Shown here: positions 19,909-28,857 of the stretch, piece after piece
Position numbering within the stretch: the stretch's first letter is position 1
How the letters are laid out: every line of letters begins with the position of its first letter
DNA from: Gammaproteobacteria bacterium
GTDB taxonomy: Bacteria > Pseudomonadota > Gammaproteobacteria > Pseudomonadales > Pseudohongiellaceae
Assembly: GCA_030654835.1 (NCBI GenBank)
Contig: JAURWS010000027.1
Location: 1-64,000, forward strand
Length of the DNA stretch: 64,000 bases
Direction: 5' to 3'
Translations under genes and position numbers: made by a program
The notes under the pieces: model-generated
Told to the model about the DNA's origin: nothing
The model's input: the letters and a program-made list of their open reading frames with translations, nothing else
The model's database searches: none

Positions 19909-20720
19909 TGGGGTCAGAGTAAAAATACAGTACTTTTTGCCTTTTCCAGAAACTGACCTAGACTGGGCAACAGCACGATCAGATTTACCTATCAAGTTCA
20001 AGGATGAACTACATGCCAAGACGATCAAGGCAGTGCCTGCCGGGCATTCCTCAACACATCGTTCAACGCGGCAACAACCGACAGCCGTGTTTTGTTTCCG
20101 ACGGAGACTTCGCAGCGTACGCCAATTGGCTGCATGAAGGCTCGACCCGATACGGCGTGCTCATCCATGCCTGGGTGTTCATGACCAATCATGTGCATCT
20201 GCTCGCGACGCCTTTAGAGAGAGGGGCGACGGCAAAAATGATGCAGTACCTCGGCCGGTACTACGTGCGCTACTTCAACCACAAACACAACCGCTCGGGC
20301 ACACTATGGGAGGGGCGCTATCGCTCCAGCATCATTGATGCCTCGTCTTACCTGCTTAACTGCCAGCGCTATATTGAACTCAATCCAGTACGGGCGGGAA
20401 TGGTTAGTAGTCCAGGCGCTTATAGATGGTCGAGTTACCATTCAAACGGGCTCGGAGTCCACTCTAAACTCCTCACACCACATGAAATGTATCTGCAACT
20501 CGGAGCCACTGAGGCGGAACGTATGGCCAATTATCAGGATCTATTTCAATCACACATTGAAGGTCAATTGTTGCAAGACATTCGCAGGGGCACACACTCC
20601 GGATTTTTGGGTACGGATAAATTCAGAGATGAGGTGGAGGCGTTAACAGGGGAAAGTTTCAGCCCCAAAAGACGCGGCCCCGGAAAGAAGTAGCGATACT
20701 GTATTTTTACTCTGACCCCA
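19909..20720 (+). mobile_element. RAYT-type element bounded by perfect 24-bp inverted repeats
   Basis: The element is 812 bp. Its ends (19909-19932 and 20697-20720) are exact inverted copies of a 24-bp sequence containing GGGGTCAGAGTAAAAATACA. Inside is one Y1 (HUH) transposase gene. The same end sequence forms the hairpin at 6853-6924. The left end lies directly behind a terminator, a harmless landing site. The structure matches REP-associated tyrosine transposase loci, in which the enzyme acts on flanking hairpin-forming repeats. Confidence 0.88.
20013..20693 (+). CDS. REP-associated tyrosine transposase (Y1/HUH family)
   Basis: 226 residues. The N-terminus MPRRSRQCLPGIPQHIVQRG and the motif NHVHLLATP (the HUH metal-binding histidines, about 60-62) are typical of RAYT proteins. 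The catalytic tyrosine is probably in the following helix, GRYYVRYFNH; YIELNPVRAGM is another family hallmark. These enzymes nick single-stranded DNA at hairpin repeats. I chose the ATG at 20013, with AAGGA 11 bases upstream, over 20004, which sits on top of that site. The gene appears intact, so the flanking repeat may still be mobile. Confidence 0.92.
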   Translation: MPRRSRQCLPGIPQHIVQRGNNRQPCFVSDGDFAAYANWLHEGSTRYGVLIHAWVFMTNHVHLLATPLERGATAKMMQYLGRYYVRYFNHKHNRSGTLWEGRYRSSIIDASSYLLNCQRYIELNPVRAGMVSSPGAYRWSSYHSNGLGVHSKLLTPHEMYLQLGATEAERMANYQDLFQSHIEGQLLQDIRRGTHSGFLGTDKFRDEVEALTGESFSPKRRGPGKK

Positions 20721-20851
20721 AGTATCCCCAATATCTGCAGTGACAAAAAATAACTGATTGAGCGCCTGTTTCATGCTAACTTCCGCCGCAGTCCCACGAG
20801 GGGTAACCGGCCCCCGGACATCACAATAATCAATTCCGGCGGAGAGTTAAG

Positions 20852-23134
20852 ATGCGCTTTATCCGATTTATGCCAGGCCTGCTCCTGAGCGTGCTGGCCT
20901 TGGCTGTACCCGTAGCTTCATTGGCGGCAGACGCTGCCCCCACGATTTCCATTCCCCAGATCAGTCAAGCACCAGAACTCAGCGATTTTGCAGGAATGAC
21001 GCCCGCAACCGCCCTGGCCCGACAAATGTCCAAGATGGAGAACTTCGTCCAGCGCGAGCCCACCGATGGCGCTCCGGCCACCCAGCGTACCGAGGTGTAC
21101 ATTGGCTATGACGAGCGTTCTCTTTATGCGGTGTTCCTGGCCTTCGACAGCGACCCCTCACAGATCCGCGCCAACCTGGCGTCGCGCGAGAACATCAGCG
21201 GCGATGACACCGTCGAGCTGACCATCGACACCTTCAACGACCAGCGCACTGCCTATACCTTCCGCGTGACGCCGCTGGGCGTGCAGTGGGATGCGCGCTG
21301 GACCGAAGGCTTCTCCAACCGTGCCGGCTTCGACACCACTTGGGAAGCGGTGTGGGACAGCGAGGGCGAGGTAAATGACCAGGGTTATATCGTGCGCATC
21401 GTCGTTCCCTTGCGCGGTTTGCGCTTTCCCGATGCCCAGGATCAGGTCTGGCGTGTTCAGGCCAACCGACAGATTCCCCGCTTGAGCGAGGAAAGCTACT
21501 GGCCACCGTACTCCAACGCCGTGGATGGCCGTCTCAACCAGACTGCACTGCTGACCGGCATCCGCAATGTCTCTCCCGGTAGCAACACCCAGATTATCCC
21601 CTTCGTATTTGCCCGGGATGTGGAGGCGATCAACCCCCGTGCCCTCGGCGGTCCGCTCATGGAGAGCGACAAGGAATACGACGTCGGTGTCGACGCCAAG
21701 TTCGTCTTCAATGACGCCTGGGTGCTGGACCTGACCCTGAACCCGGATTTTTCACAAGTAGAATCCGACGAGCCTCAGGTGACCGTGAACGAGCGTTTCG
21801 AGGTGCAGTACCCGGAGCGCCGTCCGTTCTTCGTCGAAAACGCGGACTTCTTCGCTACCGACTCCATCCTTCTGTTCACGCGCCGTATCGTCGACCCCGA
21901 AGGCGGCGTGCGCCTGACTGGCCGTGCCGGTCAGTGGGGCTTTGGCACCATTCTGATGAACGACGAGGCTCCCGGCCTCAACCGCGCAGACACGGACCCA
22001 TTGAAGGGCGAGAAGGCGAACATTGGTGTCTTCCGTGCTTACCGCGACCTGCAGGGGCAAGACCGTGTCGGCATGTTGTTCACCGATCGTGAACTTGCCG
22101 ATGGCTACAACCGCGTGCTGAGCGTGGACGGCAAGTTCCGCTTTAATGAGAACTGGGTGACTAACCTGGAGTTCATCGACTCGGACACCGAGGCGACTTT
22201 TGGCGGTGCAGAACTGAACGGCATGCAGCGCAACGTGCGTATTGACCGCGTGGGCCGTGGCTTCAACACCCACTTCCATATTGTCGATACCGATGCGGAT
22301 TTCCGCGCCCAGCTGGGTTTCCAGAACCGCTTCTTCAAGTCCGATATCTCCGGCATTCACTGGCGCTCCGATTACCAGATCTACCCGGAGAACTCGAACC
22401 TGAACAACTGGGCACCCGGCATGATGTTCGTGTATCAGGACGACAAGGATGGCACCAAGGTCTACTCCGAAGTCTCTCCAAGCATCAACTGGGCTTATGC
22501 CACCAGTCGTATCACCTTGGGCGCACAGGACATCACCGAAGTGCTGCGTCCCATCGACTTTGCCGGACTGGTGCGCCCACAGGGCTACAGCTACGACAAC
22601 GTCAGCGCACGCTACCGCAACACCGCATTGTCGAGCCTGACTTTTGACTTGTCGTTCCGCACGGGTACCGCGCTCAATCTGGTGCCCAAACGCGGTACTC
22701 TGCCTTTCGTTGCAGACACGCAGCGCCTCGACGTGAGCCTGCTGTGGCGCCCGATCGAGAGACTGCGCGTGGACAACTCCTTTGTCACCTCCGAACTGGA
22801 CAGCAATCGCGGCAAGGTCTTCAGCAACGAGATTTTCCGCAGCAGCTGGAACTACCAGTTCACGCGGGAGATGTCATTGCGTTTCATCACTCAGTATGAG
22901 AAGACTGATGCCGGCCCCAACACCCGTCTGATCGATGATGAGAATCTGAACTTCGACATCCTGCTGCGCTACGTGATCAACCCTTGGTCTGCACTGTACG
23001 TCGGGTACAACACGAACCAGAGCAACTTCGACATCATCGAAGTGGAAGACGAGCGTGAGGTGGTCGTGACCAACGATCTGAAGCGCGATGGCGACCAGAT
23101 ATTTGTGAAGTTCTCATACATGTTTCAGCCTTGA
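20852..23134 (+). CDS. DUF5916 outer-membrane protein with CBM9-like domain
   Basis: 760 residues. A signal peptide ends near residue 26 (PVASLAADA). A CBM9-like beta-sandwich covers about 35-235 (EVYIGYDERSLYAVFLAFDS, then VELTIDTFNDQRTAYTFRV). The remainder is the DUF5916 region, with alternating strands ending in an aromatic residue (FVKFSYMFQP), as expected for an outer-membrane beta-barrel. The signature TLNPDFSQVESDEPQVTVNE is characteristic. The function is not established; a surface sugar- or peptide-related role is only suggested by the CBM9 fold. A GGCGGAGAG ribosome site precedes the ATG. It appears monocistronic. Confidence 0.85.
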   Translation: MRFIRFMPGLLLSVLALAVPVASLAADAAPTISIPQISQAPELSDFAGMTPATALARQMSKMENFVQREPTDGAPATQRTEVYIGYDERSLYAVFLAFDSDPSQIRANLASRENISGDDTVELTIDTFNDQRTAYTFRVTPLGVQWDARWTEGFSNRAGFDTTWEAVWDSEGEVNDQGYIVRIVVPLRGLRFPDAQDQVWRVQANRQIPRLSEESYWPPYSNAVDGRLNQTALLTGIRNVSPGSNTQIIPFVFARDVEAINPRALGGPLMESDKEYDVGVDAKFVFNDAWVLDLTLNPDFSQVESDEPQVTVNERFEVQYPERRPFFVENADFFATDSILLFTRRIVDPEGGVRLTGRAGQWGFGTILMNDEAPGLNRADTDPLKGEKANIGVFRAYRDLQGQDRVGMLFTDRELADGYNRVLSVDGKFRFNENWVTNLEFIDSDTEATFGGAELNGMQRNVRIDRVGRGFNTHFHIVDTDADFRAQLGFQNRFFKSDISGIHWRSDYQIYPENSNLNNWAPGMMFVYQDDKDGTKVYSEVSPSINWAYATSRITLGAQDITEVLRPIDFAGLVRPQGYSYDNVSARYRNTALSSLTFDLSFRTGTALNLVPKRGTLPFVADTQRLDVSLLWRPIERLRVDNSFVTSELDSNRGKVFSNEIFRSSWNYQFTREMSLRFITQYEKTDAGPNTRLIDDENLNFDILLRYVINPWSALYVGYNTNQSNFDIIEVEDEREVVVTNDLKRDGDQIFVKFSYMFQP

Positions 23135-23278
23135 ACCGGAGCTTTGTCAATTCGATGTGGAACTGCCGTCGCCAGCCAGACTGTGCTGGTGCGCACGCGC
23201 TCGGAACCGATGCTGGACGCCACCGATGCGGCGCGTCGCACTTTGGTCCACGACAGGGACCTCGTGAGTAGAGAAACC

Positions 23279-23307
23279 TTGTAAATTCGGAGTTGCACTC
23301 CTAATAT
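23279..23307 (+). promoter_or_regulatory. Promoter with spacer palindrome for the first DUF4143 ATPase gene
   Basis: TTGTAA (-35, 23279) and TAATAT (-10, 23302) are separated by 17 bp. The expected transcription start falls at or next to the ATG at 23314, and no ribosome site is visible, so the transcript is probably leaderless. The spacer holds a palindrome with 7-bp arms, TTCGGAG and CTCCTAA, around TTGCA. The same arrangement precedes the gene at 51582. Confidence 0.6.
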
Positions 23308-23313
23308 GCAAAC

Positions 23314-24477
23314 ATGATTACTCGCCATAAACTTCAAGAAGTAGGCTCGCTGCTGGCCGATTTTCCAGCAGTCGTGCTGCTGGGACCCCGCCAGGTGGGT
23401 AAAACCACACTGGCATTGGAACTCGCCCGCACCCGCCCCAGTCTCTATCTGGATCTCGAAGCCGAAGAGGACCGGGCTAGACTTGCCAGCCCCGCACACT
23501 ATTTCGCCGCCCATCATGACAAGCTGATCATCCTGGATGAAGTGCAGCGCGTCCCCCGGCTCTTCGAGGCATTGCGTGGAGCCATCGACACCAATATTCG
23601 GGCAGGCCACAAGGCCGGTCAGTTTCTGCTGCTGGGCTCAGCTTCTCTGGAGTTGCTGAAGCAGACAGGGGAATCTCTGGCTGGGCGCGTAGCCTATTGC
23701 GAACTGTATCCGATCACTCCCCTGGAGTTTCAAAATAGCGCCGACCAGTTGTGGTTGCGAGGGGGCTTTCCCGACAGCCTGCTGGCAGCTGATGACAGCC
23801 GCAGCCTGCTGTGGCGCAGGAACTTCATCCGCACCTATCTTGAACGAGATATCCCGCAACTGGGGCCGAGAATTCCTGCAGAAACCCTGCGTCGCTTCTG
23901 GACCATGCTGGCCCACCTGCAGGGCTCAGCGCTGAATGCCTCAAGCATTGCGGCCTCCCTCGGCGTGGATGGCAAGACGGTCATGAGCTATCTCGACCTG
24001 ATGGTCGATCTGTTGCTGGTGAGACGCTTACCGCCATTGCACAGAAACATCGGCAAACGTCTGGTGAAAGCCCCGAAAGTATATGTGCGCGACAGCGGCA
24101 TCCTCCATGCCTTGCTGGGGATAGCGGACACAGATGCGTTACTCGGACACCCGGTACTGGGCATGAGCTGGGAAGGTTTTGTGATCGAAAGCATCTGCAG
24201 CGCACTGGAATTGAGTCTCGACGCCGTGTCTTATTACCGAACGGCCTCCGGCAACGAAATCGATCTGGTCATCGAGAGGCCGGGAAAGAAACTCTGGGCG
24301 GTAGAAATCAAACGTTCCTACTCTCCCGCGTATTCAAAAGGTCTGCGGATTGCCAGTGCAGACATCAATGCGGATAGGAATTTCATCATCTACCCCGGCA
24401 CCGAAAGTTACCCGGTGGCCGATTCCGCAGAGGTCATCTGTCTGCGGGATTTTCTCGTGAGGCTAACAGCAAGATAA
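23314..24477 (+). CDS. AAA ATPase with DUF4143 domain (first copy)
   Basis: 387 residues. Walker A (GPRQVGKT, 24-31) and Walker B (LIILDEVQ, 71-78) define an N-terminal AAA domain. DUF4143 follows from about residue 195, ending in a PD-(D/E)XK-like motif (NEIDLVIE and AVEIKRS). Members are widespread in bacteria and archaea, and their role is not known. A homologue encoded at 51582 has the same domain order, the same MITR N-terminus and a matching promoter module. There is no Shine-Dalgarno sequence before the ATG. The next gene (DUF1853) follows after 49 bp but need not share the transcript. Confidence 0.92.
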   Translation: MITRHKLQEVGSLLADFPAVVLLGPRQVGKTTLALELARTRPSLYLDLEAEEDRARLASPAHYFAAHHDKLIILDEVQRVPRLFEALRGAIDTNIRAGHKAGQFLLLGSASLELLKQTGESLAGRVAYCELYPITPLEFQNSADQLWLRGGFPDSLLAADDSRSLLWRRNFIRTYLERDIPQLGPRIPAETLRRFWTMLAHLQGSALNASSIAASLGVDGKTVMSYLDLMVDLLLVRRLPPLHRNIGKRLVKAPKVYVRDSGILHALLGIADTDALLGHPVLGMSWEGFVIESICSALELSLDAVSYYRTASGNEIDLVIERPGKKLWAVEIKRSYSPAYSKGLRIASADINADRNFIIYPGTESYPVADSAEVICLRDFLVRLTAR

Positions 24478-24526
24478 ACGGCAAAGTCAAAACAAGGCCA
24501 TAAAATATCAACTTCGATGACAAAAG

Positions 24527-25486
24527 ATGGTTGTTAAATATCACGTGAGCAGCATCCAGGCAACATTGCGCGCCACCGACCTGGCGCAATTCCGCGTCCC
24601 CGCTGTGCGCCACCTGGCGTGGATGTGCCACGCTCCGCAGCTGCTGGAGTCTGACCTCTCGTTCTACCCTTCGAGTTATCTTGTAGATGATGTCCTCGCG
24701 ACTCTGCGCCACTGGGATTCCCACCCGGAAACCGGGCCTGCAGTGCTGACCGACATCCCGAAGTCGCGCCTCGGGCTCTACTTCGAGGAACTCTACGAAT
24801 GCCTGCTGACCAACCTGCTGGGATACGAGGTGCTGGCCAGAAATCTGCAGATTCGCGGCGCAGAGCGCACACTGGGAGAACTGGATTTTGTGGTGCGAAA
24901 TCCGCGCACACACGAAGTTGAACATCACGAGGTGGCTGTCAAATTCTATCTGGGTGTTTACAGGCAGGAGCCAGGAGCCACCTTCTGGCACGGCCCCAAC
25001 GCCATCGACCGACTGGACCTGAAGACTCGCAGTCTGCTGGAGCAGCAGAGTCAACGCACACTCCTGACCGAAACAGCTGCGGCACTGCAGGCGCTGGGCA
25101 TCTCGCAGCCGGTCGCGACGCGCATCTTCATGCCAGGCTATCTGTTCTATCCGTTCCCAGACCCGCTCGATCAGGAGTCGAGCGTCCGACAGCTATGTGT
25201 CCCGCCGCAAGTGCCTGCCAATCACGAACGCGGGCACTGGCTCTATCTGGAGCAGGCAAGGCGTCGGGACACCCGCGCTTGGGTGCATCTGCAGAAGCCG
25301 CACTGGCTGGGACCGTGGGTGCAGGCCGAAGCACCGGATGCGTCGGCGACAGAGATAGCCCTGGATGCCATCGAAACCACGGGCACACCGCGCCTGTTCG
25401 CCCTTGTCAGAGTCGATGCAGCCACAAACCGCTGGAAAGAAACTGAACGGTTCTTTATTGTGCCGACACATTGGCCAAACCTTTGA
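24527..25486 (+). CDS. DUF1853 family protein
   Basis: 319 residues. The motifs LGLYFEELYECLLTNLLGYE and the GELDFVVRN plus HHEVAVKFYL segment are hallmarks of DUF1853. The latter pattern (D, then E-x-x-x-K/E-V-A-V-K) resembles a PD-(D/E)XK nuclease core, so a DNA- or RNA-related role is possible but unproven. The start is uncertain: the ATG at 24527 has no clear ribosome site, and a GTG six codons later is an alternative. It lies 49 bp after the DUF4143 ATPase gene on the same strand. Confidence 0.8.
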   Translation: MVVKYHVSSIQATLRATDLAQFRVPAVRHLAWMCHAPQLLESDLSFYPSSYLVDDVLATLRHWDSHPETGPAVLTDIPKSRLGLYFEELYECLLTNLLGYEVLARNLQIRGAERTLGELDFVVRNPRTHEVEHHEVAVKFYLGVYRQEPGATFWHGPNAIDRLDLKTRSLLEQQSQRTLLTETAAALQALGISQPVATRIFMPGYLFYPFPDPLDQESSVRQLCVPPQVPANHERGHWLYLEQARRRDTRAWVHLQKPHWLGPWVQAEAPDASATEIALDAIETTGTPRLFALVRVDAATNRWKETERFFIVPTHWPNL

Positions 25487-25507
25487 TTGGTTGACCCTGC
25501 AGTCACG

Positions 25508-28500
25508 TTACTGAGGCAGTTGCGCCTCCCACGCCGTGATCGCTGCGCGCAGCGAATTGACATCGCCGACGCGCATCAACGTGTTGGCCGTGTAAGGCCC
25601 GAGGATATAGAGCATTCCCGCATTGTCGACGGCGATATAGTTGCCGCTCTGTGGATAGAAGCGATAGCTGTACTGCTCCATTTCCCCGGCAACTGGCGTG
25701 CCCTTGAAGACGTCAGGATAATTGCCTGCCGCGAAATCAAATACCCGCGAGTCACTGATCGAACCCGCATACCATTTGCTGATCAACGTGCGGAACGAAT
25801 CAATCGTACCGAGCGTGGTCATTGCGTTGTCAGTGAACGATCCCAGCATGAAGATCGCGCCCATATTGTCGATCGCAAGATAGTTGCCGGTCTGCGCGTA
25901 GAAGCGGTAGCTGTATTGGGCGCTTTGCCCGGCCACGCCCACTCCTTGGAAGAGATGCGGGTAGGTTCCTTCCACGAATGTGAAAACCTTGGGCTTGCCA
26001 AGATCAGTGAGGTCGGGCACGAGGACGTCCTGACAGGCCGTATTGATCATCTGAATGTGATCAATGAAGTTGCCTCCCGGGCCGCTATCGCCGGAGACAA
26101 ACCCAATCATGTAGGCCGTTTGTCCATTGTTAGGAAAGGTGTAAGTGATGCTGTTGAGTGTCCATGCCGTGGTGCTCGCGGTGTAGGTTCCCAGCGTGGT
26201 GGGCAGGGCTCCGACAGCGCCGAGGCTGACGCTCATCTGGTTCGGATAACCCGCTCGCCCGCGGTGGGCGAAGGTGATCGTTACCGTGCTGCCGGGGATC
26301 GCGGTGAAACTCTGATACACCGTCGCTCCCATTGTGGCGTTCAGCTCCAGGAAGTGGTTGCCTGAGTAAGCTGGAACTCCTTGGAAGCCATTGCTCCAGA
26401 TTTCCATCTGCCCATCGGAGGCGGACGTATCCCATGACGGCACCAGGGCTTGGTCTAAGAAGGCGTAACTTCCAGGGCTCACCAGCGGTGCTGTCTCGAA
26501 ACTGCCATTGCCGAGCAGTGCATAAGGGTTCCCCGATGAGTCGAAACAGGGGCCTGTCGGCAGGGTATTGCCGAAGTTGACCCCGTTGAGTTGCTGGCCA
26601 GCCACCAGAGTGACCGTGTGCGTACCGGGTGTGGCCGGGTAGGTCTGCAACCACGGAGCCTGTTGGATTTCCGACACTGTGTAAGTGCCGACAGGGAGGC
26701 CGCTGATGCAGTACTGGCCCTTGTCTCCGGTGGTGACGGGTGGGATGGCAGCGATGCCCACGCCAATCTGCCAATTCGCAAGACCCAGCTCGCCGGCTTC
26801 CTGCAGTCCGTTGCCATTGAGGTCATTGAACTTCACGCCACACACTTCGGCGGTGGGGGGCGGGGTGTAGACGTTGATGAAGGTGCAGGTGACGTTGGCG
26901 CCCGCCTGCAGATTCACGGTGAAGGTGCGATTGAGCTGATCGGTGAAAGTGGTCGTCAGCCCGGGCACAGCAACGATGCACTGCAGAGAGGGCACAGTCC
27001 AGCCGCTCACCGCGTCTTCGGTGACCGTGAAAGGAATTCCCGCCGCCAGATTGGTGAAAGTCACCGAGTTGGAGAGCGGATTGGTGTTGGTGCCGTCATC
27101 GTCGAGCGTGAAATCTGCGAGGCCCGCGCCCGCCACAGTGAAATGAAAGTCTTGCCCATTGTCCGGTTGAGCGTCCTTGACGATAGTCAGCGTCCCCGTC
27201 GCTGGCTTGGTATTGACGAACGTGCAGACGACGTTGCTGCCCGCCACCAGGGTAATCGTGGCAGAACCTGCCGTGAGGTTGGTGCTGGTGCCGGAGGACG
27301 GTGTGCAGCTGATGCTGGCCAGCGTCCAGCCGCTGACCTGGGTCTCGGTGAACGAGTAGGTGCCAGCGGGCAGCCCGCTGAAGGTTTTCATGTTCGAGAG
27401 CGTGCCGTCGCTGTCGTCATCGAGCAGGAACTGCGGCATGGTGGCCTGACTGGGCGTGAACGCGAAGTCTTGCCCATCGTTGGGCTGTGCGTCCTTGACG
27501 ATGGTGATGCTGCCAGTGGTGGGTTTGGTGTTCACCCACGTGCAGACGATGTTGTCGCCAGCGGCCAGAGTGATCGTCGCAGAGCCTGCTGTGAGGTTGG
27601 TGCTGGTGCCGGAGGACGGTGTGCAGCTGATGCTGGCCAGCGTCCAGCCGGTGACCTGGGTCTCGGTGAACGAGTAGGTACCTGCGGGCAGACCGCTGTA
27701 GGTCTTCATGTTGGAGAGCGTGCCATCGCTGTCATCGTCGAGCAGGAACTGCGGCATGGTGGCCTGACTGGGCGTGAACGCGAAATCCTGCCCATCGTTG
27801 GGCTGTGCGTCCTTGACGATGGTGATGCTGCCGGTGGTGGGTTTGGTGTTCACCCAGGTGCAGACGATGTTGTCGCCCGCAGCCAGGGTGATGGTGGCAG
27901 AGCCGCCACTGAGGTTGGTGCTGGTGCCCGAGGACGGTGTGCAGCTGATGCTGGCGAGCGTCCAGCCGGTGACCTGGGTCTCGGTGAACGAGTAGGTGCC
28001 TGCGGGCAGGCCGCTGTAGGTCTTCATGTCGGAGAGCGTGCTGTCGCTGTCGTCATCGAGCAGGAACTGCGGCATGGTGGCCTGACTGGGCGTAAACGCG
28101 AAGTCTTGCCCATCGTTGGGTTGCGCATCCTTGACGATGGTGATGCTGCCGGTGGTGGGTGTCGGAGGTGTGACAGTGATGGTTGTGCAGATGTTGGTGT
28201 TGTTGGTCGAATCGGGATCGCCCGGCGTCATGGGATTCTGCGCCTGAGAAACACTCACGCAATTGGTGAACGTGCCCCCCTGTGGCATGGTGAAGGAGAA
28301 AAGTACATCCCCCGAAGCACCGGCGGCCAGCGAGGTATTGATCCCGCAAGTAATCGGAACATTGTTGATCAGCTGAGCGCCGGGAGTGCAGGATGATGGA
28401 AGAGTGCCGCCTGCCCCCGTTAGATTTATATTGGAGCTCCCAGTGACCAGATCCGTGAGGCTCATCGGAGCCACGGACGCCACGTTGCCGATGTTGGTGA

Positions 28501-28666
28501 TGGTGACGGTACAGAGGACGGACTGCGCCCCGTTATTCACGGCACACACTTTCGCGACGCTCAGATCCGGGCCTGCGGCGTATGCGGGCATGGAAATCCA
28601 TAACAGGGCTGCGGCAAAAATATGCAGCAGCCGACTCATCGAGACGGCGAACGTAGGTATCAGCAT
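25508..28666 (-). CDS. Large secreted protein with tandem DUF11/SpaA-like repeats and SdrB-like domain
   Basis: About 1052 residues. A signal peptide ends near ISMPAYAAG. A DUF11-like domain (PDLSVAKVCAVNN) is followed by three nearly identical 106-residue repeats opening TTGSITIVKDAQPNDGQDF, a divergent fourth, an SdrB-type segment (VCGVKFNDLNGNGLQEAGE), a lectin-like domain (GSFETAPLVSPGSYAFLDQA onward), and two C-terminal copies of a YPHLFQG...YRFYAQTGNYLAID motif. The whole looks like an extracellular adhesin or matrix protein. The start at 28666 is chosen for GGA seven bases upstream. No sortase motif or outer-membrane anchor is visible, so the export route is unclear. Confidence 0.85.
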   Translation of the reverse strand: MLIPTFAVSMSRLLHIFAAALLWISMPAYAAGPDLSVAKVCAVNNGAQSVLCTVTITNIGNVASVAPMSLTDLVTGSSNINLTGAGGTLPSSCTPGAQLINNVPITCGINTSLAAGASGDVLFSFTMPQGGTFTNCVSVSQAQNPMTPGDPDSTNNTNICTTITVTPPTPTTGSITIVKDAQPNDGQDFAFTPSQATMPQFLLDDDSDSTLSDMKTYSGLPAGTYSFTETQVTGWTLASISCTPSSGTSTNLSGGSATITLAAGDNIVCTWVNTKPTTGSITIVKDAQPNDGQDFAFTPSQATMPQFLLDDDSDGTLSNMKTYSGLPAGTYSFTETQVTGWTLASISCTPSSGTSTNLTAGSATITLAAGDNIVCTWVNTKPTTGSITIVKDAQPNDGQDFAFTPSQATMPQFLLDDDSDGTLSNMKTFSGLPAGTYSFTETQVSGWTLASISCTPSSGTSTNLTAGSATITLVAGSNVVCTFVNTKPATGTLTIVKDAQPDNGQDFHFTVAGAGLADFTLDDDGTNTNPLSNSVTFTNLAAGIPFTVTEDAVSGWTVPSLQCIVAVPGLTTTFTDQLNRTFTVNLQAGANVTCTFINVYTPPPTAEVCGVKFNDLNGNGLQEAGELGLANWQIGVGIAAIPPVTTGDKGQYCISGLPVGTYTVSEIQQAPWLQTYPATPGTHTVTLVAGQQLNGVNFGNTLPTGPCFDSSGNPYALLGNGSFETAPLVSPGSYAFLDQALVPSWDTSASDGQMEIWSNGFQGVPAYSGNHFLELNATMGATVYQSFTAIPGSTVTITFAHRGRAGYPNQMSVSLGAVGALPTTLGTYTASTTAWTLNSITYTFPNNGQTAYMIGFVSGDSGPGGNFIDHIQMINTACQDVLVPDLTDLGKPKVFTFVEGTYPHLFQGVGVAGQSAQYSYRFYAQTGNYLAIDNMGAIFMLGSFTDNAMTTLGTIDSFRTLISKWYAGSISDSRVFDFAAGNYPDVFKGTPVAGEMEQYSYRFYPQSGNYIAVDNAGMLYILGPYTANTLMRVGDVNSLRAAITAWEAQLPQ
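27203..28156 (-). repeat. Three tandem 318-bp coding repeats
   Basis: Three copies, each exactly 318 bp (106 codons), lie head to tail inside the large secreted protein gene with few base differences. The sequence GCAGGAACTGCGGCATGGTG recurs at 27424, 27742 and 28060. A fourth, clearly diverged copy continues below 27203. The near-identity implies recent duplication or gene conversion, and copy number may vary. Confidence 0.95.
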
Positions 28667-28857
28667 CGGCATTCCTTTCACTATCTGGATGAATTGAATC
28701 CCGGAGATTTATTGCTTCTGCTGAGCTGCTTTCAAAGTTCCCGGACAAGAAAATGAGCTTGTCCTTATTCCACTGGATTAACAAGTAAACTTTTGCTCAT
28801 CTTCAGGTTAACTTAATGTCAAAGCATTACAGTGTCACACTATGAGAGGAACCCTTC

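Noticed and set aside
23314-24477. Calling the DUF4143 ATPases part of a defence island
   Set aside because: No restriction, phage-response or toxin genes flank either copy. The family is widespread in ordinary chromosomal contexts.
27203-28156. Tandem repeats considered as a CRISPR-like array
   Set aside because: The unit is 318 bp, coding and without spacers; no cas genes are near.
26591-28396. A 601-codon open frame opposite the secreted repeat protein
   Set aside because: It is a shadow of the GC-rich tandem repeats. It has no family match that I can see, and the opposite frame has a signal peptide and known domains.
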